Notes: generated from the sequence alone by a model not told the origin. A DNA stretch of 64,000 bases from Bacillota bacterium (GCA_017534115.1 JAFWDD010000074.1:18746-82745), one strand, 5' to 3'. Positions 37,251 to 47,377 are shown, counted from the stretch's first letter. Program-made: numbers and translations.

Positions 37251-40200
37251 TTGAGTGTAGAGTTTACCCATTTGCATGTCCACACGGAGTATTCTCTTCT
37301 GGACGGCTCTGCCAAGATAAGAGAACTGGTGGACAGAGCCAAAGAGCTGGGAATGAGTTCCCTGGCAATAACGGACCACGGCGCCATGTTCGGTGTTGTT
37401 GAGTTTTACAAGGCGGCAAAAGAAGCCGGAATCAAACCCATAATCGGTTGCGAAGTATATGTTGCCAATGGCTCCAGATTCGAGAAAAATTCCAAAACGG
37501 CGGCATATTATCATCTCATACTTCTTGCAGAGAATCAGGAAGGTTACCAGAATCTTATAAAGCTGGTTTCTCTGGGGTATACGGAAGGGTTTTACTACAA
37601 GCCCAGAGTTGATATGGAGCTCCTCAAAAAATATCACAAAGGCCTCATAGCCTCCAGCGCCTGCCTTGCGGGAGCGGTTGCCCGTGCAGTTCTAAACGAG
37701 TCTTATGAAAAGGCGAAAGAAGTCGCGCTGGAGTATAAAGAGATTTTCGGAGACGGAAATTTCTTCCTTGAGCTTCAGGACCATGGCTATCCGGAGCAGA
37801 AACGGGTGAACCGGGCATTGATAAAAATGAGTGAGGAAACGGAAATCCCTCTTATCTGCACCAATGACAGCCATTATATATATGCGGAGGACGCGCCTTC
37901 CCATGATGTTCTTCTCTGTATCCAGACGGCAAAGACCGTTGACGATGAAGACAGAATGAGATACGAAGGCGGACAGTTTTACCTGAAATCTCCTCAGGAA
38001 ATGCAGTATCTTTTCCCTGATCATCCCGAGGCTCTGGAAAATACGATGAAAATAGCCGAAAGGTGCAATGTGGAGTTTGTTTTCCATGAAATGAAGCTCC
38101 CCGAATACGATGTTCCCGATGGCAAAACTGCCAGCGAATATCTGCGAGAGCTTTGTTTTGAGGGCTTTAAGAGAAAATATAACGATGACCCCAAACTTAA
38201 GGAGCGTCTCATGTATGAGATAGAAACCATCGAAAGCATGGGCTTTGTGGACTATTTCCTTATAGTGTGGGATTTCATAAATTACGCGAAACGGAACAAT
38301 ATAATGGTAGGTCCCGGCAGAGGCTCTGCCGCAGGAAGTGTGGTTTCCTACTGTCTGGACATAACTGAAATTGACCCCATTAAATACGGCCTGATTTTCG
38401 AGCGTTTCCTCAATCCCGAAAGAATAAGCATGCCTGATATCGACGTGGATTTCTGCTACGAAAGACGTCAGGAAGTTATAGATTATGTTGTTGAAAAGTA
38501 CGGAGAGGACAGAGTTGCCCAGATTGTGACCTTCGGAACTCTCGCGGCCAGAGCGGCAATAAAAGACGTAGGCAGAGCTCTTGCCATGCCTTTTAACGAT
38601 GTAAACCGAATATCAAAAATGATACCTTCGGAAGTCAAAATTACCATTAAGAAAGCTCTTGCCATGAACAGTGAGCTGGCGGCAGCGTATGAAAACGAAG
38701 AAGATGTGCGCAATCTTCTGGATACCGCCATGAGACTGGAAGGACTTCCCAGACATACATCAATGCACGCTGCTGGAGTCGTTATATGCAAGAAGCCGGT
38801 TATGGAATATGTTCCCTTAAGCGCAAATGACGGAGTGGTAACAACTCAGTTCACAATGGGGAACATCGAAGAGCTGGGACTTCTGAAAATGGACTTTCTG
38901 GGTCTCAGAAACCTTACGGTAATTCAGGACACGGAAAGAGAAATAAAGCGTACAAGAGGAATTGACATAGATTTTTCGGAAATTCCTAATGATGATAAAA
39001 ATGTATACAATATGATAGCCCAAGGGAAGACCGATGGTGTATTCCAGTTGGAAAAAAACGGCATGAAGCAGTTCATGAAGGAGCTGAAGCCGGAGAGGAT
39101 AGACGACCTTATTGCGGGGATCTCCCTGTACCGTCCGGGCCCCATGGAGTTTATACCAAAATATGTAAAATGCAAAAACGGCGGCGAGGAGATCACATAC
39201 ACTCACAAAGCCCTTGAGCCTATACTGAAGGACACATACGGCTGTATAGTCTATCAGGAGCAGGTAATGCAGATAGTCCGCGATTTGGCGGGATATTCTC
39301 TTTCCAGAAGCGACCTTATCCGAAAGGCCATGAGCAAGAAAAAGGCTGATGTTATGGCGGAGGAAAGGAAAGACTTCATCGAAGGCTGTAAGAAAAACAA
39401 CATCCCCAAAGATGTTGCAAACAGAATCTTCGACGAAATGACGGATTTTGCGGCCTATGCATTCAACAAGAGCCACGCGGCGGCATATTCTGTTCTGAGC
39501 TATCAAACGGCATGGCTGAAATATTATTATCCCGTAGAGTTCATGGCGGCTCTCATGAGCTCCGTAATGGACAATACGGACAAATTGTCGGGATATATCT
39601 CAGAGTGCAAAAAAATCGGCATAGAGCTTCTTCCGCCGGATGTAAACAAAAGCTTTTCCCGATTTACAGTGGAGGACGGCAAGATACGCTTCGCTCTGAG
39701 CGCAGTAAAAAATGTGGGCAAAGCGGCGATTCTGGCTATGGAAAAGGAACGTTCCGCGGGAGGAGATTTTAAGAGCTTTACGGATTTCATCCGAAGAATG
39801 GGCGGAGGCGAGATCAACAAAAGATGTATTGAAAGCCTCATAAAAGCCGGAGTTTTTGATTCTTTGGGCGGAAAAAGGTCCCAGTATATGGCTGTTTATA
39901 AAGATATTCTGGACGGACTTGTTCAGGAGAGGAAGAAAAATATAGAAGGCCAGATGAACCTTTTTGATATGGAAGAAGTCAGGGAGGACACGGAAAAGCT
40001 TCCGGAAATCAGCGAGTTTTCACCAAGAGAAAAGCTTTCCATGGAAAAAGAGGTTCTGGGAATATACTTAAGCGGACATCCTCTTTCAGAGTATGAGAAT
40101 ATATTGAAGTCAAGAGTCAACTGCTCCGGAAAGGACTTTTATATAGATGAATCGGAAGAAAATCCGGAAAAAGACAATTTAATTGAAGACGGAAAACAGG

Positions 40201-40691
40201 TTGTTTACGGCGGCGTAATAAACGCCAAATCCGTGAAATACACAAAAAACAATAAAGCAATGGCGTTTCTGACAGTAGAGGATATGCAGGGAGAGGTAGA
40301 AGTAATCGTTTTCCCTGATCTTTACGAAAGCGTCATGAGCAAAATTTCCGTAGAAAACGTAATTCTTGTGGAGGGAAGAGCCTCGGTTTCATATAATGAA
40401 GCAAAAATCGTGGCCAATTCCATAAACCTGCTGGATTCGGATGAAAAATACGAGGAACAGCCTCTGGTTTGCTCTGTAGGAATTATTGTTGGCGAAAACG
40501 GGAATTCTTTAAAGGATATAATTCCTCTTCTTTCGGAACATAAGGGGAATATACCGGTATACATTTACGATTTGAAAACCAAAAGGAAGCTGAAGGCCCA
40601 AAGGGAGCTCTGGGTGGACGCAGGAGATGAATTTTTAGGCAAAGCCCGCAGTCTTTTGGGAGAGAAGAACGTAGTAGTTAAAAATTTGTAA
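37251..40691 (+). CDS. dnaE: DNA polymerase III subunit alpha
   Basis: A 1,146-residue replicative polymerase of the DnaE type. TTG 37251 is chosen because GGAGG (37238-37242) is eight bases upstream; a GTG at 37242 sits inside that ribosome site. Domains: PHP (1-~270; FTHLHVHTEYSLLDG), palm with catalytic Asp residues in PDIDVDFCYERR (about 395), fingers, helix-hairpin-helix (RPGPMEF, GRGSAAGSVVSYCL) and a C-terminal OB fold (about 985-1060; GGVINAKSVKYTKNNKAMAF). The tail is short, with no visible exonuclease domain. It works with the clamp, which is not encoded here. Confidence 0.97.
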   Translation: MSVEFTHLHVHTEYSLLDGSAKIRELVDRAKELGMSSLAITDHGAMFGVVEFYKAAKEAGIKPIIGCEVYVANGSRFEKNSKTAAYYHLILLAENQEGYQNLIKLVSLGYTEGFYYKPRVDMELLKKYHKGLIASSACLAGAVARAVLNESYEKAKEVALEYKEIFGDGNFFLELQDHGYPEQKRVNRALIKMSEETEIPLICTNDSHYIYAEDAPSHDVLLCIQTAKTVDDEDRMRYEGGQFYLKSPQEMQYLFPDHPEALENTMKIAERCNVEFVFHEMKLPEYDVPDGKTASEYLRELCFEGFKRKYNDDPKLKERLMYEIETIESMGFVDYFLIVWDFINYAKRNNIMVGPGRGSAAGSVVSYCLDITEIDPIKYGLIFERFLNPERISMPDIDVDFCYERRQEVIDYVVEKYGEDRVAQIVTFGTLAARAAIKDVGRALAMPFNDVNRISKMIPSEVKITIKKALAMNSELAAAYENEEDVRNLLDTAMRLEGLPRHTSMHAAGVVICKKPVMEYVPLSANDGVVTTQFTMGNIEELGLLKMDFLGLRNLTVIQDTEREIKRTRGIDIDFSEIPNDDKNVYNMIAQGKTDGVFQLEKNGMKQFMKELKPERIDDLIAGISLYRPGPMEFIPKYVKCKNGGEEITYTHKALEPILKDTYGCIVYQEQVMQIVRDLAGYSLSRSDLIRKAMSKKKADVMAEERKDFIEGCKKNNIPKDVANRIFDEMTDFAAYAFNKSHAAAYSVLSYQTAWLKYYYPVEFMAALMSSVMDNTDKLSGYISECKKIGIELLPPDVNKSFSRFTVEDGKIRFALSAVKNVGKAAILAMEKERSAGGDFKSFTDFIRRMGGGEINKRCIESLIKAGVFDSLGGKRSQYMAVYKDILDGLVQERKKNIEGQMNLFDMEEVREDTEKLPEISEFSPREKLSMEKEVLGIYLSGHPLSEYENILKSRVNCSGKDFYIDESEENPEKDNLIEDGKQVVYGGVINAKSVKYTKNNKAMAFLTVEDMQGEVEVIVFPDLYESVMSKISVENVILVEGRASVSYNEAKIVANSINLLDSDEKYEEQPLVCSVGIIVGENGNSLKDIIPLLSEHKGNIPVYIYDLKTKRKLKAQRELWVDAGDEFLGKARSLLGEKNVVVKNL

Positions 40692-40709
40692 TTTATGTCA
40701 GGAGGCAGA

Positions 40710-41693
40710 ATGTATATGGAAGAGAAAAAAGAAAAGAAAATCGGAGTATTAACAAGCGGAGGCGACGCTCCCGGAATGAACGCCGCAATAAGAGCGGTCA
40801 CAAGAGCGGCTATTTATAACGGAATAAAGGTTATTGGCATAAACAAAGGCTATTCGGGACTTTTAAAGGGCGATATTTCCGAGCTTTCCAGATACGATGT
40901 TGCGGATATTATCGGCCGCGGCGGCACATTCTTAAGAACATCCAGATGTCCCGAAATGCATACAGAGGAAGGTGTTGACAAAGCGGCGCTGGTATGTCAG
41001 GTTTTAGGTCTTGACGCTCTGGTTATCATCGGAGGCGACGGCTCGTTCAAAGGTGGAAGAGACCTTGCCAAAAAAGGTGTAAACGTTATCGGAATTCCCG
41101 CTACAATCGACCTGGACGTAAATTGCACAGAATATACCATAGGCTTTGATACGGCAGTAAACACAGGAACCGAGGCTATAAGCAGATTAAAGGATACATC
41201 CGCGTCCCATGAAAGATGTTCCGTAGTAGAGGTCATGGGCCGTCAGAAAGGTTCCATCGCTCTCTGGTGCGCTATGGGCTGCGGTGCTGAAGAGGTCATC
41301 ATTCCCGAGGAAAACGATGTAATCGACAAGAATAAGATTATCGAGCAGATTCTGGAAAACCGCCACAAAGGCAAACTCCATAACGTTATTATTGTTGCAG
41401 AAGGTGTAAGAGGAAGCACGCAGCTTGCGGAAGACATCGAGCTGATTACAGGCATTGAAACCAGAGTAAGCGTTCTGGGACATCTTCAGAGAGGCGGAAT
41501 CCCCACAGCTATGGACAGAATGCGCGCATCCATGATGGGATACAAGGCTGTTGAGGCATTTATGGAAGGTAAAAAGAATGTTGTTATAGCATACAACAAG
41601 GGCGAATATCAGGTTATAGACCTTTTTGAGGCTCTCGAAATGGAATACAAGTATGACGATACGCTTTATAAAGTAGTAAAAATGATTAAGTGA
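40710..41693 (+). CDS. pfkA: ATP-type 6-phosphofructokinase
   Basis: A 327-residue phosphofructokinase, the ATP-linked enzyme of glycolysis. Two starts are possible: ATG 40710 (4 bases after GGAGG) and ATG 40716 (10 bases). ATP-type marks: LTSGGDAPGMNAAIRAV and GGDGSFKGG with Gly at the donor-selecting position. The catalytic motif reads PATIDLDVNCTEYTIGFDTA, in which the usual TIDND Asn is Leu, though both Asp residues remain. The effector/substrate blocks EVMGRQKGSIAL and LGHLQRGGIPTAMDR are present. It is 18 bp downstream of dnaE and probably co-transcribed; a terminator follows. Confidence 0.93.
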   Translation: MYMEEKKEKKIGVLTSGGDAPGMNAAIRAVTRAAIYNGIKVIGINKGYSGLLKGDISELSRYDVADIIGRGGTFLRTSRCPEMHTEEGVDKAALVCQVLGLDALVIIGGDGSFKGGRDLAKKGVNVIGIPATIDLDVNCTEYTIGFDTAVNTGTEAISRLKDTSASHERCSVVEVMGRQKGSIALWCAMGCGAEEVIIPEENDVIDKNKIIEQILENRHKGKLHNVIIVAEGVRGSTQLAEDIELITGIETRVSVLGHLQRGGIPTAMDRMRASMMGYKAVEAFMEGKKNVVIAYNKGEYQVIDLFEALEMEYKYDDTLYKVVKMIK

Positions 41694-41706
41694 TTAAAAC
41701 TGATTT

Positions 41707-41736
41707 TAAACCGTGCTTTTCGGAGTACGGTTTTTT
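41707..41736 (+). terminator. pfkA terminator
   Basis: AAACCGTGC and GAGTACGGTTTTTT form the stem and T tract. Confidence 0.8.
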
Positions 41737-41787
41737 ATTTTGGTATGTTTTTTTCTTGCCATCGGGTAAAAAATATTTCCAAACACA

Positions 41788-41816
41788 TTGTCATTGGGCG
41801 CCAAATGTTATATAAT
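41788..41816 (+). promoter_or_regulatory. lgt promoter
   Basis: TTGTCA (41788-41793), 17-bp spacer, perfect TATAAT (41811-41816). Confidence 0.7.
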
Positions 41817-41919
41817 CCTAAAAAAGATTACATCAGACGATTCGGCTGTGTTCGACGTAGTTTTTTGAACGAATCAAGCCGGATCTTGCCTGTAAAACAT
41901 ATAAAAGGGGAGATGAAAA

Positions 41920-42804
41920 ATGGGCGCGCCCGAAGTATGGTTTCCCAATCTGGGAATTGAAATACACGAGCTGGATACAGTTGCATTTGAGCTTTTTGGA
42001 AGAACGGTTTACTGGTACGGCTTCCTCATATGCATAGGCGTTATATTGGCGGCGCAGATAGCGATTTTCGAGATCTGGCACAGAGGAGAGAGCGAAGACG
42101 ACTATCTCAATGTAGGAGTAGTGGGACTCATAGTCAGCGTAATCTTCTCCAGGCTTTATTATGTGATATTTTCATGGGACTATTATAAGAATAATCTGGA
42201 TAAGATTTTCGCCATAAGAGAAGGCGGTCTGGCCGTTTATGGCGGCGTTATCGGAGCCATTCTAACGGCATATATCTGGACCAGGATGAAAAAGAGAAGC
42301 TTTCTGGAGCTTATGGATATATTCATTCCCGGCTTCCCCATAGCCCAGGCAATAGGCCGATGGGGCAACTTCTTCAACAGAGAAGCTTTCGGAGGGTACT
42401 CCAACGGGCTTTTCGCCATGAGATATATTGCCGACCAGGCAAAGTCTGTATCAGAAGAGCTTATGGATAAGGCAATATACGCCAGAGGCGCCACATACAT
42501 TCAGGTCCATCCCACATTCCTCTATGAATGCATCTGGAATGTGTGCGTTTTCATTGTTCTTATGATTTTTCGCCACAAGAAAAAATTCGAAGGCCAGCTT
42601 ACGGCTATGTACCTTATAGGATACGGCTGCGGAAGAATCTGGATAGAAGGCCTGAGGACGGACCAGCTCCTTGTCGGTTCAACCAATATTGCAGCCTCCC
42701 AGGTGTTATCAGGAATTTTGATAGTTATAGGAATTCTGCTGTTTTATTTCGGATTAAAAAAAATAAAAATTAAAAAAAGCTTAAATATTACGGAAAAAAG
42801 TTAA
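41920..42804 (+). CDS. lgt: Prolipoprotein diacylglyceryl transferase
   Basis: A 294-residue membrane enzyme that attaches diacylglycerol from phosphatidylglycerol to the lipobox Cys of prelipoproteins. ATG behind AAAGGGGAGA. Seven hydrophobic segments; signature GRWGNFFNREAFGG; the HPTFLYECIWN motif with conserved His and Glu; basic C-terminus. At least two substrates are encoded in the window (838-1833 and 7075-7728). It is a single gene with its own promoter and terminator. Confidence 0.97.
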   Translation: MGAPEVWFPNLGIEIHELDTVAFELFGRTVYWYGFLICIGVILAAQIAIFEIWHRGESEDDYLNVGVVGLIVSVIFSRLYYVIFSWDYYKNNLDKIFAIREGGLAVYGGVIGAILTAYIWTRMKKRSFLELMDIFIPGFPIAQAIGRWGNFFNREAFGGYSNGLFAMRYIADQAKSVSEELMDKAIYARGATYIQVHPTFLYECIWNVCVFIVLMIFRHKKKFEGQLTAMYLIGYGCGRIWIEGLRTDQLLVGSTNIAASQVLSGILIVIGILLFYFGLKKIKIKKSLNITEKS

Positions 42805-42851
42805 ATTTTGTTTGTTTTTTGCATAAAAATTAAAAAAATATTATGAGAAAT

Positions 42852-42887
42852 GTTCCTTGTTTTTTATATAATACAAGGAATTTTTTT
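42852..42887 (+). terminator. lgt terminator
   Basis: TTCCTTGT (42853-42860) pairs with ACAAGGAA (42873-42880), followed by seven T. Confidence 0.85.
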
Positions 42888-42989
42888 ATATTCCGGCTAT
42901 TGAAAAAATGTTGCAAAAGTGAGATAATTTATTACGTAAATATTGATTAAATTTTAAATCCTTTTCCAATTTATTTTTAAAATTTTTTC

Positions 42990-43018
42990 TTGCTATTTTA
43001 TATTAAATATATTACAAT
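42990..43018 (+). promoter_or_regulatory. Promoter of the mra/dcw cluster
   Basis: TTGCTA (42990-42995), 17-bp spacer, TACAAT (43013-43018). No other equally good promoter is seen until past ftsW. Confidence 0.6.
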
Positions 43019-43027
43019 GATAGAAAC

Positions 43028-43053
43028 AAGTGGCACAAAGTGGATGAAAGTGG
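43028..43053 (+). promoter_or_regulatory. MraZ operator: three AAGTGG boxes at 10-bp steps
   Basis: AAGTGG at 43028, 43038 and 43048, exactly one helical turn apart, starting about ten bases after the -10 box. MraZ is known to repress its own cluster by binding repeated GTGG-type boxes, so this is the expected autoregulatory site. Confidence 0.8.
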
Positions 43054-43092
43054 TTCAAAACATCCGAAAATGGAAAAGGAGGTGCAGAAAAG

Positions 43093-43524
43093 ATGTTTCT
43101 TGGTGAGATCAGCCATTCCCTTGATTCAAAAGGAAGAATAGTCATTCCTTCAAAGTTCAGAGAAGAATTAGGGTCCAATTTTGTTATTACAAAAGGTTTA
43201 GATAAATGTCTTTCTGTATATCCTGCTTCCGAATGGAAAGTTTTTGAAGAAAAGCTTAAAACACTCCCCGTCAGCAGCCACGAGGCGAGGAAGTTCACCA
43301 GATTTCTTTTCTCCGGTGCCGTTGAGTGCGAGCCGGACAAGCAGGGCAGGATCCTTCTTCCCCAGAACCTGAGAGATTATGCCGGCATAAAAGATGAAAT
43401 TGTTTCTATCGGAGTCAACAACAAAATAGAGATCTGGAACAAGCAGTGCTGGACGGATTATAATGACGAAGAAAATTATATTGACGCCGAGCTTGCTGAA
43501 AAAATGAATGAATTCGGAATTTAA
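43093..43524 (+). CDS. mraZ: Transcriptional regulator MraZ
   Basis: A 143-residue ring-forming DNA-binding protein with two swapped-hairpin AbrB-like repeats; first gene of the cell-wall cluster. ATG behind [33 protein letters not shown] is the first repeat and [20 protein letters not shown] the second, each with the DxKGR-type signature. It should bind the three AAGTGG boxes just upstream and control the genes to ftsW. Confidence 0.98.
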   Translation: MFLGEISHSLDSKGRIVIPSKFREELGSNFVITKGLDKCLSVYPASEWKVFEEKLKTLPVSSHEARKFTRFLFSGAVECEPDKQGRILLPQNLRDYAGIKDEIVSIGVNNKIEIWNKQCWTDYNDEENYIDAELAEKMNEFGI

Positions 43525-43547
43525 TTTCGGATGAAAGCGAGGAATAT

Positions 43548-44471
43548 ATGGAATTCAACCATATTTCGGTTTTACTGAAAGAAAGTATAGATTTCCTCAA
43601 TATAAAACCGGAAGGCTTTTATGTGGACGGTACTCTGGGCGGAGGAGGCCATTCCGAAAGGATTCTCCAAATGCTTCAAACCGGAAAGCTTATAGCCTTT
43701 GACAGAGATAAAGATGCCATTGAAGCAGCCGAAAAAAGGCTTGCTCAATATAAAGATAAATTAATCATAGTACATGATAATTTCAGGAATCTCAAAGAGA
43801 ATCTTGAAATTTTAAAAATAGACAAGGTGGACGGAATAATCCTTGATCTCGGAGTTTCGTCATACCAGCTGGACACAGCCGAAAGAGGTTTTTCCTATTC
43901 ATACGACGCGCCTTTGGATATGCGAATGAACGAGGAAGACGAGTTTTCGGCATACAATGTGGTGAATGAATATACAAAAGAAGAGCTTGCGAACGTAATA
44001 TACAAATACGGCGAGGAAAAATGGGCGAAAAGGATAGCGGAATTTATCGTTGAAAGACGTCCCTTGAACACAACATTTGAACTGGTGGAAGCAATAAAGG
44101 CGGCTGTTCCCAAATCGGCAAGGAAAAGCGGCCCGCATCCGGCAAAAAGAACCTTTCAGGCAATAAGAATCGAAGTAAACAAAGAGCTTGAGGGATTGAA
44201 AGAGGATCTATGTTCAATGGCGGAGTGTCTGAATGAGGGCGGAAGATTTTCCGTCATAACCTTCCATTCACTGGAAGACAGAATAGTAAAAGAAGCCTTC
44301 AGAAAGCTGGAAAACCCCTGCGAATGTCCGCCGGAGTTTCCCGTATGCGTATGCGGCAAAAAGCCAATCGCCAAGGTTATCACAAGAAAACCTGTTTTGC
44401 CGTCGAAGGAAGAGATTGAGAAGAATCCCCGCTCCAGAAGCGCCAAATTAAGAGTTGCCGAAAAAATATAA
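43548..44471 (+). CDS. rsmH: 16S rRNA (cytosine1402-N4)-methyltransferase
   Basis: A 307-residue SAM-dependent methyltransferase (formerly MraW) acting on 16S rRNA at the decoding centre. ATG behind GCGAGGAA. SAM motif [14 protein letters not shown], catalytic-region [42 protein letters not shown] and the terminal [12 protein letters not shown] are all present. The gap to the next gene is 14 bp. Confidence 0.98.
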   Translation: MEFNHISVLLKESIDFLNIKPEGFYVDGTLGGGGHSERILQMLQTGKLIAFDRDKDAIEAAEKRLAQYKDKLIIVHDNFRNLKENLEILKIDKVDGIILDLGVSSYQLDTAERGFSYSYDAPLDMRMNEEDEFSAYNVVNEYTKEELANVIYKYGEEKWAKRIAEFIVERRPLNTTFELVEAIKAAVPKSARKSGPHPAKRTFQAIRIEVNKELEGLKEDLCSMAECLNEGGRFSVITFHSLEDRIVKEAFRKLENPCECPPEFPVCVCGKKPIAKVITRKPVLPSKEEIEKNPRSRSAKLRVAEKI

Positions 44472-44485
44472 AGGAGAGATTCGTG

Positions 44486-45079
44486 ATGAATAGCCGGGAA
44501 AGCTACTACTATACATCCGGATACAGAAGAAGACCCTACTCAGACAATAATGCTTATAAAAGAGCTGGATATACTGGATATAACAGAACAAATTATAACA
44601 GAACAAGCGTTGCGTACAATTACCCGCCGGTCTATTATACGGACAGAGTTGAGGATGAGATAGAATTATACAAAAAAAGCGCGGCTCGTGCAAATGCGAA
44701 AGAAAAGAAGGAAAGAATTGTACACAAAACACGGCTCATATTTTCGATTGTTATTATTTTCTGCGGACTGATTCTTATGATGTGTTCATATACAGCAGTC
44801 CATATGCAGAGAATAGAAAATGCTAACCTGAGAGAGGAGCTCATAGGCATCCAGTCTCAGAATGCTACGATTTTAGCCGATATTTCAGCGGATTTATCTG
44901 TGGATTACATCAGGAACGAAGCAATAAACCGCCTCGGAATGGTAGAGCCCCAGGATTATCAGAAAGTGTATATTGACGTTGACGAACAAAGCTATACGGT
45001 TTCCTACACAGAAGAGGAGACTGAGGCTGAGGAAGGTTTTTCATTTTCCGGATTGATAAATTTTTTAAAAGGGGAATGA
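44486..45079 (+). CDS. ftsL: FtsL/DivIC-like septum formation protein with Tyr/Arg-rich N-tail
   Basis: A 197-residue single-pass membrane protein at the ftsL position. The start is ATG 44486 behind AAGGAGAG; GTG three bases earlier is an alternative. The cytoplasmic N-tail (1-~75) is unusually long and rich in Tyr, Arg and Asn, followed by a basic stretch (KSAARANAKEKKERI), one transmembrane helix (about 86-108) and an extracytoplasmic coiled coil (HMQRIENANLREELIGIQSQ). It ends in an acidic tail. Role, by family and position: scaffold of the division complex joining FtsW and PBP2B. Sequence similarity is weak, as usual for FtsL. Confidence 0.82.
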   Translation: MNSRESYYYTSGYRRRPYSDNNAYKRAGYTGYNRTNYNRTSVAYNYPPVYYTDRVEDEIELYKKSAARANAKEKKERIVHKTRLIFSIVIIFCGLILMMCSYTAVHMQRIENANLREELIGIQSQNATILADISADLSVDYIRNEAINRLGMVEPQDYQKVYIDVDEQSYTVSYTEEETEAEEGFSFSGLINFLKGE

Positions 45080-45084
45080 TCTGA

Positions 45085-47313
45085 TTGAAAGGGACTGGAA
45101 CCAAAAGCAAAGTTATAGGTATATTGATTTTACTTACAGTTCTGTGCGTTTTTATAGTCGGAAGAGTTGGATACATAAAAGCCGTTCATGGCAATGACTA
45201 TGAGATAAGGGCAAAAAACCAGCAGACCAACAGATACGACGTTGTAACAAACGCAAACAGAGGAATGATAGTTGACAGAAACGGACTTACCATGGCGGTA
45301 AGTACCACTGTTTACAATATAGTGCTTGACCCTCTTGTTCTTTATGAAAACGATGAAAAAGAACAGGAGAAGACATTGACCGCCTTAAGCGAAACTCTCG
45401 GTCTGGATTACGATACCATGAAACAGTACATAACCGTAAATCCTGATGCTGAAAACGAGGGTGAGCTTTACAGAAACAACCACTGGACAGTTCTTAAAAA
45501 GAAAGTGGACAGGGCTACGGCGGAATCCCTTATGGAGCAAAATCTCAAAGGTGTTGTTTATGATAAGGACTCGGAAAGAGAATATCCGCTGAACACACTG
45601 GCGGCAAACGTTTTGGGCTTTGTCAGAGGAGACTCCAAATGGGGACTTGAAAATCAGTATGACGCAGAGATGACGGGAACACCCGGAAGGTCCTTCGTAA
45701 TGTACGACGGCTCCGGAAATGTTGTTTCCCAGGAAATAGCCGCAATAGACGGCAATACAGTTGTAACGACCATAGACTCGACGCTTCAGCAGTTTGCTGA
45801 ACAGACAGCTTATGATGTTTTGAATTCCTATACCGGTGAGACCGTAGGCGTAATAATCATGAATCCCAATACGGGAGAGATTTACGCCATGGCTCAGGCG
45901 GAAACCTACAATCCAAACGATCCCACAACACCTTTGGAGGTGGCGAAGGATGTAGCGGAAAACGGAGAGGACGGAAGCGTTCTCAAATTAGAGTGGGACA
46001 GCCTTTCGGAAGAGGAGCAGATGACATACCTTTACAAGGTGTGGAAAAACTTCTGCGTATCCACATCCTTCGAGCCGGGTTCTATTTTCAAACCCATTAC
46101 CGTTGCGGCGGCTCTGGAGGAAAACATAATATCAACGGAAGACACATTCTACTGCAACGGATACAGAGACGTATGGGATTACACCATAAAGTGCTGGAAT
46201 GTACACGGCCACGGAGTGGTCAATGTGGAACAGTCTCTGGCAAACTCCTGCAACTGCGCTATGATGGATATCGTAGCCAGAATGGGAAAATATGTCTTCT
46301 ATAAATACCAGAAGGATTTCGGTATAGGCGAAAGAACAGGAATCGACCTTCCCGGCGAATTAAGCGCAGCAAGCCTTATGTATTCCGTAAGGGATATCGG
46401 TCCGGTTGAGCTGGCCACAGAGTCCTTCGGACAGTCCTTCAACGTAACCGCGATACAGGCGGTAGTTGCTTTGTCGGCTGTAATCAACGGCGGCAATATA
46501 ATGAAGCCATATGTGGTTTCGCAGGTTATTGACAAGGACGGAAATATAGTATCAGAAAACAAGCCCGAGGTTTTAAGAAAGGTTATATCCCAGGAAACCT
46601 CCGATACGGTAAGAAGGTATCTTCAGGCGACCATGGAATACGGCACAGGCTATAAGGCAGGCATTGAAGGCTACGCAATAGGCGGCAAAACCGGTACAGG
46701 TCAGCAGGGCAAAAGAAATGAGTGGATACATACGCTTTCATTTGCCACATTCCTGCCGGTAGAAGATCCCCAAGTTCTGTGCTTCATAGTAATGGACAAG
46801 GATCCTAACTATATAGATGGTATAACCACGCTTACACCCGCAATGAAAACTCTTATGCTGAACGTAATTCAGTACATGGGAATTTCACCTACAAACGCGG
46901 AGGAAAACCAGGCGGCAATTTACAACAACACCGCAAACAAAGTAACGGTGGGCAATTATATAGGCATGAAATCCGAGGACGCCGTATGGACTCTGGAACA
47001 GACCGGATTGAAATACGATGTTGTCGGTACAGGACAAACGGTTTATAACCAGGCGCCTGCGGAAGGCACTCCGGTTGATGCCGGTTCTCTTGTGATCCTT
47101 TATGTAGAGAAGGGTGAGGGTGATCCTGATGATCTGATTCAGGTTCCCGACGTAACAAACCTGTCATATGACGAGGCTGTATCTAAACTTCTTGATGTAG
47201 GATTGTATCCGGTTGTAAAAGGTCCGGAAATGGGCACTGTAACAGAGCAGTCACCCAGAGCCGGCTTAAGCGTAGAGAAAGAATCGGATATCATTATTTG
47301 GATTAGCGAGTAA
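45085..47313 (+). CDS. pbpB: Class B penicillin-binding protein with two PASTA domains (PBP2B-like)
   Basis: A 742-residue septal transpeptidase. TTG 45085 is the first plausible start, after a weak GGGGAATGA site. One N-terminal transmembrane helix (about 8-28), a dimerisation domain (NANRGMIVDRNGLTMA), then the transpeptidase: SxxK in EPGSIFKPIT, SxN in SLANSCNCA and KTG in GGKTGTGQ. Two C-terminal PASTA domains occupy about 610-742 (first ending LVILYVEKG, second ending IIIWISE). Gene order and the two PASTA units match the pbpB place of Firmicutes. Acts with FtsW. Confidence 0.93.
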   Translation: MKGTGTKSKVIGILILLTVLCVFIVGRVGYIKAVHGNDYEIRAKNQQTNRYDVVTNANRGMIVDRNGLTMAVSTTVYNIVLDPLVLYENDEKEQEKTLTALSETLGLDYDTMKQYITVNPDAENEGELYRNNHWTVLKKKVDRATAESLMEQNLKGVVYDKDSEREYPLNTLAANVLGFVRGDSKWGLENQYDAEMTGTPGRSFVMYDGSGNVVSQEIAAIDGNTVVTTIDSTLQQFAEQTAYDVLNSYTGETVGVIIMNPNTGEIYAMAQAETYNPNDPTTPLEVAKDVAENGEDGSVLKLEWDSLSEEEQMTYLYKVWKNFCVSTSFEPGSIFKPITVAAALEENIISTEDTFYCNGYRDVWDYTIKCWNVHGHGVVNVEQSLANSCNCAMMDIVARMGKYVFYKYQKDFGIGERTGIDLPGELSAASLMYSVRDIGPVELATESFGQSFNVTAIQAVVALSAVINGGNIMKPYVVSQVIDKDGNIVSENKPEVLRKVISQETSDTVRRYLQATMEYGTGYKAGIEGYAIGGKTGTGQQGKRNEWIHTLSFATFLPVEDPQVLCFIVMDKDPNYIDGITTLTPAMKTLMLNVIQYMGISPTNAEENQAAIYNNTANKVTVGNYIGMKSEDAVWTLEQTGLKYDVVGTGQTVYNQAPAEGTPVDAGSLVILYVEKGEGDPDDLIQVPDVTNLSYDEAVSKLLDVGLYPVVKGPEMGTVTEQSPRAGLSVEKESDIIIWISE

Positions 47314-47327
47314 CAGTTTTAGCATAT

Positions 47328-47377
47328 ATACCCTGCTTTAAAAATACAATGAAGGGAAGTATTTTTAGGCAGGGTAT
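47328..47377 (+). promoter_or_regulatory. Long hairpin enclosing the start of the next PBP gene
   Basis: ATACCCTGC (47328-47336) pairs with GCAGGGTAT (47369-47377), and AAAAATAC (47340-47347) pairs with GTATTTTT (47359-47366). The 11-base loop (47348-47358) contains the ATG at 47349. There is no T run after it, so it is not a simple terminator. Confidence 0.65.
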
